A stretch of DNA of 32,644 nucleotides from Eubacteriaceae bacterium UBA1433 (GTDB lineage Bacteria > Bacillota > Clostridia > Eubacteriales > UBA1433), in assembly GCA_002329295.1 (NCBI GenBank), contig DCTT01000018.1:156817-189460 (forward strand), written 5' to 3'. Position 1 is the first letter of the stretch, and the number at the start of each line of letters is the position of its first letter. Positions 23,835-30,808 of the stretch are shown here, piece after piece. The translations under genes were made by a program, and so were the position numbers. The notes under the pieces are model-generated. The model was not told the origin of the DNA and did no database searches. It worked only from the letters and a program-made list of their open reading frames with translations.

Positions 23835-24752
23835 ATGGCTGATTTGTTCAGCGACGAGCGGTTTTGCCGGTTTTTGTCTGAGATAGATGCAAGCGATGCC
23901 GCAAAGTTTCAATTATCCGAAATCAAAGACGACCATTACGATATTTATGAATTTTACGGAGATGTCTATTGTCTTGTCTCCAAATGGGAAGACAACGAAT
24001 CCATATCGGCTCTTTATCTTATAGAGGGAGAAGAAAAAGCAATTTTAATTGATACGGGGATGGGGAGCGGAGATATTCCGCAATTGATTTTTCGCCTGAT
24101 TGGAGAAAAGGAACTGATTGTCGTCTATACCCATGAACATTTTGATCACGTGGCTTTTGCGGGATACTATGAAAATGAATATATGATGGATGTGGAAGAA
24201 AGCATTGAACGGGTAAATGCGGGATTTACGGCTGATGAGTTGAGTATTTCCAGTGTTCGAACCGATAATCCGTATCCGTTGGAAGGAGGTCGTGCTACGG
24301 CCACGGCCAATATCAAGCCTATGGAAGACGGGACGGTTTTTGAGTTGGGAGGACGCAGTCTCAAGGCGATTCACACTCCGGGACACAGTCCGGCGAGCAC
24401 TTGTTATTATGACGAAAAATACGGTCTGCTTTTCGTGGGAGATATTTTTTCGCACGGAAATATTTTTATTCATTTTGATGACGATATCTTTATGAAATCT
24501 GATTTGGATACCTTTATAAAAAGTCTCGACAAACTCATGCCTTATGTGCAAAAAAGCAAATATATCTATTTCCCGCACCTTTCTGTTGTGGATACGGCGC
24601 AACAGATGGTTGTGCTCAAAGACGCAGTGGAAAGCATTCGTGCAGGCAAAGTACAATATAAAGTGATATACAATGACTATTCGCAAAGCGATGTCAAATG
24701 TTACTCGATACATGGGTTGGAGATATTGGTTGCTTTAGACAGTGAAACGTAA
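23835..24752 (+). CDS. Metallo-beta-lactamase fold hydrolase
   Basis: A 305-residue MBL-fold protein with the zinc motif HEHFDH (residues 100-105). AIHTPGHSPAST and LLFVGDIFSHG follow, giving the other metal-binding His and Asp. It resembles the glyoxalase II-like and general hydrolase branch and lacks the beta-CASP segment of the two RNA nucleases elsewhere in the window. The substrate is unknown. The N-terminal 60 residues precede the usual MBL start and are polar. I start at the ATG at 23835, about 11 bases after AAAGGTGG. The frame from the GTG at 23820 would begin inside that site. A terminator begins at its stop codon. Confidence 0.85.
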   Translation: MADLFSDERFCRFLSEIDASDAAKFQLSEIKDDHYDIYEFYGDVYCLVSKWEDNESISALYLIEGEEKAILIDTGMGSGDIPQLIFRLIGEKELIVVYTHEHFDHVAFAGYYENEYMMDVEESIERVNAGFTADELSISSVRTDNPYPLEGGRATATANIKPMEDGTVFELGGRSLKAIHTPGHSPASTCYYDEKYGLLFVGDIFSHGNIFIHFDDDIFMKSDLDTFIKSLDKLMPYVQKSKYIYFPHLSVVDTAQQMVVLKDAVESIRAGKVQYKVIYNDYSQSDVKCYSIHGLEILVALDSET

Positions 24753-24783
24753 AAAAACGGATTGCTAAGCAATCCGTTTTTTT
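24752..24783. terminator. Bidirectional terminator between convergent genes
   Basis: AAAAAACGGATTGC (24752-24765) pairs with GCAATCCGTTTTTT (24769-24782) around a 3-base loop. The A-run and T-run make it act in both directions. It sits between the MBL hydrolase (plus) and metH (minus). Confidence 0.93.
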
Positions 24784-24812
24784 ATTGCATCTGTTAGGTA
24801 AACAACGCTATG

Positions 24813-27191
24813 TTAGACAAGCAGTTCTTTTGCAATATGCACCGTTGCCATAGCATCTTTGGCATAGTAAGTGGCGCCGATTTTTTTGGCGTAGTCATTG
24901 TCCAACACTGCTCCTCCTACGACAATGGCCCCGGTATAACCGCTGTCGCGAAGAGCGACAATGGTCTCTTCCATGCTTTTTAAACTGGTCGTCATCAAAG
25001 AAGACAGTCCCACAAACAGCATATCATTTTTTTTCGCTGTATCGACGATTAAATCAATATCCGTATCATATCCCAAATCAATAACCGAAAATCCGTAGTT
25101 TTGCAAAACGACTTTTACAATGTTTTTGCCGATATCGTGCACATCGCCTTTGACGGTGGCAACGATAATTTGTCTGGGGTCAGAAACAGAGGATTGGACG
25201 GTGCCTACTTTGTGACGCAAATATTCAAAGGCAGCTTTGCTGACTTCGGCGGAAGAAATGAGTTGCGGCAAAAATATTTTACCCGATTCATAAAAAGAGC
25301 CGACTTTGTCAAGAGCGGGTATCAAATGCGTGTTGATAATTTCCATGGCATCGTGCTGCACCAATAAAGTATCCAAACTTTGCGTAATGCCCTGCTGGAT
25401 TCCGTTTATAATCAAATATTCCAGATTTTCTGTTTCATTTCGCTTTGGCGAAGGTTTCGATAAAGCCTCGGTAGACTCCGCATAACGTGCTATATAATGC
25501 GCGCTGGTTTCCTGGCTGGCCAGCAGACGATAAGTGTTGACAATCTCCATCGTATCTTGGGCGTTGGGGTTGATAATGGGCAAATCCAAACCGCTTTGTA
25601 AAGCCATGGTCAGAAAGGTATTGTTGATCCGATTTCGCATAGGCAAGCCGAAAGAGACGTTGCTGATGCCCAAAACCGTTTTTAAGTTCAGTTGTTTTAT
25701 CTTTTTTACGGCATCTAAGGTTATTTGCGCATTTTGTTGGTCTGCGGCAATGGTAAGGGTCAGACAGTCTATAAATACGTCCTCTTTTGGAATGCCGATG
25801 CTTTGTGCGCGCATAAGGATTTTTTCGGCGATTTCATATCGCTTCTCCGCCGTTTGCGGAATGCCGTTATTGTCCAATGTCAGTCCCACAACGGCGGCGC
25901 CGTATTTTTTGATAATCGGCAAAATGGATTCCAAAGACTGCTCTTCACCGGTAACAGAGTTGACAATGGCTTTGCCGTTGTAGATTCGCAGCGCCGCTTC
26001 TATGACGGCGGGGTCATTGGAGTCAATTTGTAACGGGCAGTTTACTACGGATTGCAGTGCTTTGACAACGCGTATCATCATTTCTTTTTCGTCAATGCCC
26101 GGCAGACCTACGTTGACATCGAGGAGATCGGCGCCGCCATCGACTTGTTCTACGGCCTGATGTAAAATATAACCGATATCGTTATTCATCAGCGCTTCTT
26201 TAAAAGCTTTTTTTCCCGTGGGATTAATGCGCTCGCCGATGACGAGTACTTTGTCAATATTCAATGTTTGCGTGCCGCTGGAGATGGCGCTTTGCCGTTT
26301 AGGCAGCGTGCGTACCTGATAGGCGGTTTCAGCCGCTGTTTTCGTCAGGGAGATATATTCGGGTGCGGTACCGCAGCAACCGCCTAAAATGCTTACACCC
26401 ATTTGTGCCAGTGTGCCCATGCTGTCGGCAAACTCCTGCGAATCCATTTCAAAGACGGTTTGATTGTCTGCCACACGGGGCAGTCCGGCGTTGGGTTTGG
26501 CGATGAGCGGAAGGGCGGTTCTTTTGGCAAGTTGTTCCAATACGGGAAGCAATTCTTTAGGACCCAGTGAGCAATTGACGCCAAGAGCGTCAACGCCCAA
26601 CCCTTCCAAGGTAAGGGCGATGCTGTCGGCATCACAGCCTGTAAATGTACGGTGGTTGTGATCAAAGGTCATCGTGACAAAAACCGGCAAGGTGCTGTTT
26701 TCTTTTGCCGCCAGCACAGCAGCTTTTGCTTCATATAGATCCGACATGGTTTCGATGTAGATTAAATCGGCTCCACGGTCTGCACCGATGCGGACTTGTT
26801 GAGCAAACAGCTCATAGGCCTCTTCAAAACGTAAAGTACCCATGGGCTCAAGCAGTTTTCCGAGAGGACCGATATCCAATGCCACCAGTGCGCCATACTT
26901 TTCGGAGGCGGCTTTGGCATTGTCTATGGCAGAAGAAATGACCGCTTCATGGCAAAGACCATAGCTTTGCATTTTGAGCCGGTTGGCACCGAATGTATTG
27001 GTCAGAATAATGTTGCTGCCGACTTGCAGATAAGCATCATGTACTTCCTGCACCGTAGAAGGGGATAATAAATTGATTTCTTCGGGAGGGCGTCCGCCGG
27101 GAAGGGCATAGCGATCTTGAAGCAAAGTGCCCATGGCGCCGTCCATCATGATGAGTTCTCGTTTTTTTAATCTTGCATGTAGTTGAAACAC
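24813..27191 (-). CDS. metH: B12-dependent methionine synthase without the activation domain
   Basis: A 792-residue methionine synthase that moves a methyl group from 5-methyl-THF through cobalamin to homocysteine. Domains in order: homocysteine S-methyltransferase (about 1-300, MMDGAMGTLLQ at the start, zinc ligands Cys in GVNCSLGPKEL and CC in GGCCGTAPEYI), pterin-binding TIM barrel (about 310-570, VIGERINPTGKKAFKEAL), helical cap (about 580-665) and B12-binding Rossmann domain (from about 670). His685 in GDVHDIGKN is the lower cobalt ligand. The C-terminal AdoMet-binding reactivation domain of E. coli MetH is absent and is encoded by the gene upstream. I choose the GTG at 27191, with GGAGGG 6 bases before it. 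The start overlaps the upstream gene by 25 bases. Confidence 0.95.
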   Translation of the reverse strand: MFQLHARLKKRELIMMDGAMGTLLQDRYALPGGRPPEEINLLSPSTVQEVHDAYLQVGSNIILTNTFGANRLKMQSYGLCHEAVISSAIDNAKAASEKYGALVALDIGPLGKLLEPMGTLRFEEAYELFAQQVRIGADRGADLIYIETMSDLYEAKAAVLAAKENSTLPVFVTMTFDHNHRTFTGCDADSIALTLEGLGVDALGVNCSLGPKELLPVLEQLAKRTALPLIAKPNAGLPRVADNQTVFEMDSQEFADSMGTLAQMGVSILGGCCGTAPEYISLTKTAAETAYQVRTLPKRQSAISSGTQTLNIDKVLVIGERINPTGKKAFKEALMNNDIGYILHQAVEQVDGGADLLDVNVGLPGIDEKEMMIRVVKALQSVVNCPLQIDSNDPAVIEAALRIYNGKAIVNSVTGEEQSLESILPIIKKYGAAVVGLTLDNNGIPQTAEKRYEIAEKILMRAQSIGIPKEDVFIDCLTLTIAADQQNAQITLDAVKKIKQLNLKTVLGISNVSFGLPMRNRINNTFLTMALQSGLDLPIINPNAQDTMEIVNTYRLLASQETSAHYIARYAESTEALSKPSPKRNETENLEYLIINGIQQGITQSLDTLLVQHDAMEIINTHLIPALDKVGSFYESGKIFLPQLISSAEVSKAAFEYLRHKVGTVQSSVSDPRQIIVATVKGDVHDIGKNIVKVVLQNYGFSVIDLGYDTDIDLIVDTAKKNDMLFVGLSSLMTTSLKSMEETIVALRDSGYTGAIVVGGAVLDNDYAKKIGATYYAKDAMATVHIAKELLV

Positions 27192-27868
27192 GTTTTTCCC
27201 TCCTTTTGATAGGCGCAATCTTCTTTGGCTGCACAGTTGGAGCAAGCGGCATAATATCTGTGACGGATTTGTTTATCAACAATGCCGATAACGGCAGTAA
27301 TGGATTTTTTCGGTTGAAGGATACCAAACTCATTGGCATGCAATCCGATTTTTTTTTCGGCATGAAGCAGTTGCAGCAGATCTTTTTGATAGTGAAGGGA
27401 AAAATCACCGTATCCGCAGCTGAAACGATTGGTAATGGAAAGATTTTTTTCTGAAAGGGTTTGTTTGATTTGTTGCTGAAGCGCTTCGGCAATGTTTTCC
27501 GTGGCCACAGAAGCGCAGCTGTCCAAAATTACACAAGAAGTCATATCGCGATAGCTTTGTGTGCGTATGGCTTGTTCAATCCCGACGCCGGCGGTGAGTG
27601 CAAGCAATATAGCCTCTTTTGAATAACAAAGCAGTTGTTTTAGGTCGTAAGAATCAATTGTCAGCGAGGTGTTTTCTATTTCTATGCCATGAAGAGACGG
27701 ATGTACTGAAAAAATTTGATAAGTAAAAGCGGGAACAATACGCTCATAAGAAAGAGCGATACACGCATCAATTTTTTGATTCAGTGTGTCGCTTATTTCT
27801 TGGTTGTTATAACCCAGATGGGCAAGAACGTCTGCTTTGCTGATAGAGTAGTCGAGCAAATATATCAC
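27167..27868 (-). CDS. Stand-alone MetH activation-domain protein
   Basis: A 233-residue protein equivalent to the AdoMet-binding reactivation domain of methionine synthase, which remethylates oxidised cob(II)alamin. The family motif RFSCGYGDFSL (Arg148, GYGD 152-155) is present, as are the DSCASVATENIAEAL helix and GILQPKKSITAVIG segment. Unlike the E. coli domain it ends in four Cys (209, 212, 218, 227; spacing C-x2-C-x5-C-x8-C), which could bind a metal or an iron-sulfur cluster. That role is inferred. The start is a GTG right after the metF stop codon, with only a weak ribosome site. It lies between metF and metH, so the three genes act as one folate and methionine unit. Confidence 0.9.
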   Translation of the reverse strand: MIYLLDYSISKADVLAHLGYNNQEISDTLNQKIDACIALSYERIVPAFTYQIFSVHPSLHGIEIENTSLTIDSYDLKQLLCYSKEAILLALTAGVGIEQAIRTQSYRDMTSCVILDSCASVATENIAEALQQQIKQTLSEKNLSITNRFSCGYGDFSLHYQKDLLQLLHAEKKIGLHANEFGILQPKKSITAVIGIVDKQIRHRYYAACSNCAAKEDCAYQKEGKTCFNYMQD

Positions 27869-28750
27869 CTACCGACTCGTGTTTTCCGAATAGAGCAATC
27901 GGTCTATGTTTTGCGTAATATGACGGGCAATGGAGGGACTGTTCATGGTATATAAATGGATTCCCTGTACATTATTGTCCAGTAAGTCCACGATTTGTTC
28001 TGTGGCATACAAAATGCCGGCCTGCATCATGGCGTCTTTATCGGAGCCGTAACGAGCAAGAAGTCTGCTGAGTTTATGGGGAACTTTAGACCCGGAAAGC
28101 GACAAAATACGCTCGATTTGTTTCGTATTGGTAACCGGCATGATCCCCACATGAATGGGGGACGAAATGCCTGCGGCCCGGACTTTTTCTACAAAACGAT
28201 AAAAATCTTCGTTGTCGAAAAACAGTTGTGTAATGAAGAACTCGGCGCCGTAATCTTCTTTGAGTTTCATGTATTCGATATCTTTCGAAAGATTCTCGGA
28301 TTCGGGGTGCCCTTCGGGATAGCAGGCAGCGGCAACGCTGAAATGAGGATTTTGTTTTACATATTCAATCAGCTCACTGGCGTAAAGAAAATCGTTGGCG
28401 ACGGAACCGTCTTTGTTTCTGTCTCCGCGAAGAGCCAAAATGTTTTCAATTTGATTGGCATGGAGCCGCTTTAAGGTATCTTCAATATCTTTTTTGACGG
28501 AGTTAATACACGTGAGGTGTGCGAGAGGCTCAAAGTCGTAATTTTCTTTGATATGAGACACAATCTCACAGGTGCGGCTGTTGGGACCGGATCCGCCGGC
28601 GCCATAAGTAACACTGACAAAGTCAGGATTCAAATCCTGCATTTTGGCCAAGGCATCATAGACTACTTCGATGGGCGAAGTAGGACGCGGGGGAAAAATT
28701 TCAAAAGAGTAGACAACTTTTTTCGTTTTAAACAAATCTGATATTTTCAT
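27869..28750 (-). CDS. metF: Methylenetetrahydrofolate reductase
   Basis: A 293-residue TIM-barrel flavoprotein that reduces 5,10-methylene-THF to 5-methyl-THF, the methyl donor used by MetH. Typical segments are YSFEIFPPR with the catalytic Glu near residue 17, FVSVTYGAGGS, LAHLTCIN, ILALRGD, and EFFITQLFFDNEDFYRFV. VGIMPVTN follows towards the C-terminus. I start at MKISDLFK (28750), with GGGAGAA 5 bases upstream. The longer frame to 28915 reads back through the promoter region and into the T-box leader on the other strand. It is the first gene of the metF, activation protein, metH unit. Confidence 0.96.
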   Translation of the reverse strand: MKISDLFKTKKVVYSFEIFPPRPTSPIEVVYDALAKMQDLNPDFVSVTYGAGGSGPNSRTCEIVSHIKENYDFEPLAHLTCINSVKKDIEDTLKRLHANQIENILALRGDRNKDGSVANDFLYASELIEYVKQNPHFSVAAACYPEGHPESENLSKDIEYMKLKEDYGAEFFITQLFFDNEDFYRFVEKVRAAGISSPIHVGIMPVTNTKQIERILSLSGSKVPHKLSRLLARYGSDKDAMMQAGILYATEQIVDLLDNNVQGIHLYTMNSPSIARHITQNIDRLLYSENTSR

Positions 28751-28789
28751 CAAATTCTCCCATTGTTCAATATAATTTGTAATTATGAA

Positions 28790-28818
28790 ATTATAATATA
28801 AATAGCTGCAAAACACAA
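28790..28818 (-). promoter_or_regulatory. Probable promoter of the metF operon
   Basis: On the minus strand, TTGTGT (28813-28818) and a perfect TATAAT (28790-28795) are 17 bases apart, about 40 bases before the metF start codon. I see no SAM riboswitch or T-box in the short leader. Confidence 0.55.
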
Positions 28819-28831
28819 TAGGTTTGCGGTC

Positions 28832-28860
28832 TTGACATCGGTTTTGTGATATGTTATATT
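28832..28860 (+). promoter_or_regulatory. Strong promoter of the pheST operon
   Basis: A consensus TTGACA (28832-28837) and TATATT (28855-28860) are separated by exactly 17 bases. Transcription would begin near 28867, just before the T-box leader. It lies back to back with the metF promoter. Confidence 0.85.
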
Positions 28861-28866
28861 CACAGA

Positions 28867-29103
28867 ATATGGTGTGATGAAGCAGGCTAAGTAGTTTTGT
28901 GTCCCTCATATACAAGAGAGAAAACAGAGTAAGCTGAGACTGTTTTTATATGAAGACAAAACGAATTTTCACCTGCGGAGCAATGCAAGGCAGCATGCCT
29001 TGCCGTAAGGTCGCGATAAGACCAAAAGTGGGTAGAAAACCAATTAGGGTGGTACCGCGGTAACTGAATCATCGTCCCTTCGTGCTGAGCGGACGTTTTT
29101 TGT
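28867..29103 (+). promoter_or_regulatory. T-box leader, phenylalanine type (UUC specifier)
   Basis: The antiterminator core AGGGTGGTACCGCGG (29046-29060) is an exact T-box; UGGU at 29050-29053 can pair with the tRNA end ACCA. Stem I appears closed by GCAGG (28882-28886) and CCTGC (28972-28976). AGTA (28890-28893) and GAA (28963-28965) lie in the specifier loop, followed by the codon TTC (28968-28970) and an A. The AGAGAG distal-loop element is near 28915. Stem III is GCAAGGC/GCCTTGC (28985-29003), and a small hairpin GGTC/GACC follows. The terminator is CGTCC (29073-29077), GGACG (29091-29095) and a T-run. Uncharged tRNA-Phe should favour read-through into the Nudix, pheS and pheT genes. Confidence 0.93.
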
Positions 29104-29149
29104 TGCCGAATTTAAACCAACCGACAGAATAAATACCAGAGGAGCAGCG

Positions 29150-29776
29150 ATGAAAAAAAAGATTGACTTTCGAAACATTAATTACTCAATGCCTCCTTGT
29201 TTGGGCATAAAATATGCGGTCTTGATTTTGTTGTGCGAAATGGATGGCGATGTACATATTTTGTTTGAAGTACGCAGCAGGCGTTTGAACGCCAACGCTC
29301 AGCCGGGAGATATTTCATTGCCGGGCGGAATGTGTGAATGCGATGATGTCGTGGGAGAGGCACTGAGAGAGACTGAAGAAGAAGTGGGTATCCAGAGTGA
29401 ACAAATTGAAATTTTAGGTCAGATGAACCCTATGACCACCGGATATGGACGAAACGTGATTCCTGTTGTGGGCTACATTGATGCGTTAGATACAGATAAG
29501 CTAAAGCTCAATCTAAACGAAGTGGAAGAGGTGTTTTTTGTTCCGTTGTCATTTTTCTTAACAGCAAAGCCCGAACGGCATATCATTTGTTATGATGTCG
29601 TGTTTAATGACGAATTTCCCTTTGAAAAAATAGAAAACGGCCGAAACTATAAATGGAAACAACGAAGAGAAGAAATTTTATTTTATTTTTATGAAGAGTA
29701 TAACATCTGGGGTTTGACGGCAAAAATAATAGAAGCGTTCGTCAATGTGTTGCGAGCAAATGAGGTAACAAAATGA
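29150..29776 (+). CDS. Nudix hydrolase, CoA pyrophosphatase-like (NudL/UPF0035 type)
   Basis: A 208-residue Nudix protein. The box at about residues 59-81 (PGGMCECDDVVGEALRETEEEVGI) has the full REUxEExGU part, with Asp in place of the first Glu. The upstream stretch FEVRSRRLNANAQPGDISLPGG matches the UPF0035 motif that marks CoA pyrophosphatases, which cut CoA and acyl-CoA to phosphopantetheine and 3',5'-ADP. The first box position is commonly Asp in that group, so the change does not suggest loss of activity. GAGGAG precedes the ATG. The gene lies directly after the Phe T-box, and its stop overlaps the pheS start by four bases, so it is co-expressed and probably translation-coupled with pheS. 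Confidence 0.88.
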   Translation: MKKKIDFRNINYSMPPCLGIKYAVLILLCEMDGDVHILFEVRSRRLNANAQPGDISLPGGMCECDDVVGEALRETEEEVGIQSEQIEILGQMNPMTTGYGRNVIPVVGYIDALDTDKLKLNLNEVEEVFFVPLSFFLTAKPERHIICYDVVFNDEFPFEKIENGRNYKWKQRREEILFYFYEEYNIWGLTAKIIEAFVNVLRANEVTK

Positions 29777-30801
29777 AGGAAAAACTTGAACAATTACAAG
29801 CAGAGGCCTTTGAAAAAATTCAAAGTGCGAGTGAGTTAAGTCAATTGGAAGAAGTGCGCATTCGCATGCTCGGCAAAAAAGGCGCTTTAACGGAAATGCT
29901 GCGCTCAATGGGCAGCTTAAGCGCCGAACAACGCCCTTTGGCAGGGAAGCAAGTGAATGAAGTAAAAGTATATATTGAAAATGCTTTGGCTGACAAAAAG
30001 AACGACTTGGAAGAAAAGGCCCTGGCAAGCAGATTGGATAATGAATTTATTGACATTACACTACCCGGCAAAAAACCGGAAAGCGGAACATTGCATCCTA
30101 TTACAAAAATTACCCTTGAAATTCAGGAGATTTTTGCTTCCATCGGATTTTCGGTGGCGGAAGGGCCGGAAATCGATTTTGCGAAATACAATTTTGACTA
30201 TTTAAACACGCCGGAAAATCATCCTTCCAGAGGGCTCAACGATACATTTTATATTTCCGAAGATGTTTTGCTGCGTACGCAAACTTCTCCGGTTCAAATT
30301 CGTACTATGCTGAAAAACAAGCCCCCTATTAAGATTATATCTCCGGGAAAAGTCTATCGGAAGGATGAAATTGACGCAACGCATTCACCGTTGTTTAATC
30401 AGATGGAAGGGCTTATTGTGGATAAAGGCATTACAATGAGCGATTTGAAGGGCAGCTTAGAATATTTTGCGAAAAGTTTGTTCGGAGAAAATACGAAAAC
30501 AAAATTTCGGCATCATCAATTTTATTTTACGGAACCGGGGGCGGAAATGGATGCCACATGTCCAAAGTGTGACGGAAAAGGGTGTCGGGTATGTTCCAAT
30601 ACGGGCTGGATTGAAATTTTAGGCTGCGGAATGCTGCATCCCAACATCATGGAAATTTGCGGCATCAGCCATCTGGAATATTCGGGGTATGCTTTTGGAA
30701 TGGGGATTGACAGAATTGCGATGATTAAATACGGACTGGAAGATCTAAGGCTTATTTATGATAACGACAAAATGTTTTTAGGACAATTTATCGGGAGGTA
30801 G
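29773..30801 (+). CDS. pheS: Phenylalanyl-tRNA synthetase alpha subunit
   Basis: A 342-residue class II aminoacyl-tRNA synthetase subunit of normal length, holding the catalytic centre of the alpha2beta2 enzyme that charges tRNA-Phe. The N-terminal coiled coil (about residues 1-85) binds tRNA. The core shows HPITKITLEIQEIF, FSVAEGPEIDFAKYNFDYLN, HPSRGLNDTFYI, the motif 2 segment PGKVYRKDEIDATHSPLFNQMEGL and the C-terminal GFGMGIDRIAMIKYG-like motif 3 (here FGMGIDRIAMIKYGLEDLR). A short Cys cluster (CPKCDGKGCRVC) lies before motif 3, as in many bacterial PheS. GAGG lies 8 bases before the ATG, which overlaps the Nudix stop. Confidence 0.98.
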   Translation: MKEKLEQLQAEAFEKIQSASELSQLEEVRIRMLGKKGALTEMLRSMGSLSAEQRPLAGKQVNEVKVYIENALADKKNDLEEKALASRLDNEFIDITLPGKKPESGTLHPITKITLEIQEIFASIGFSVAEGPEIDFAKYNFDYLNTPENHPSRGLNDTFYISEDVLLRTQTSPVQIRTMLKNKPPIKIISPGKVYRKDEIDATHSPLFNQMEGLIVDKGITMSDLKGSLEYFAKSLFGENTKTKFRHHQFYFTEPGAEMDATCPKCDGKGCRVCSNTGWIEILGCGMLHPNIMEICGISHLEYSGYAFGMGIDRIAMIKYGLEDLRLIYDNDKMFLGQFIGR

Positions 30802-30808
30802 ATAAACA

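Noticed and set aside
24045..24713. 222-residue open frame on the minus strand inside the MBL hydrolase gene
   Set aside because: It is antisense to the zinc-motif region and has no start signals or family resemblance.
28751..28915. N-terminal extension of the metF frame
   Set aside because: It would translate the metF promoter and antisense T-box sequence. The start at 28750 has a good ribosome site and fits the family N-terminus.
29338..29400. Nudix box missing its first Glu (Asp instead), as a sign of inactivity
   Set aside because: CoA-pyrophosphatase-type Nudix proteins commonly have Asp there, and the catalytic REUxEExGU part is intact.
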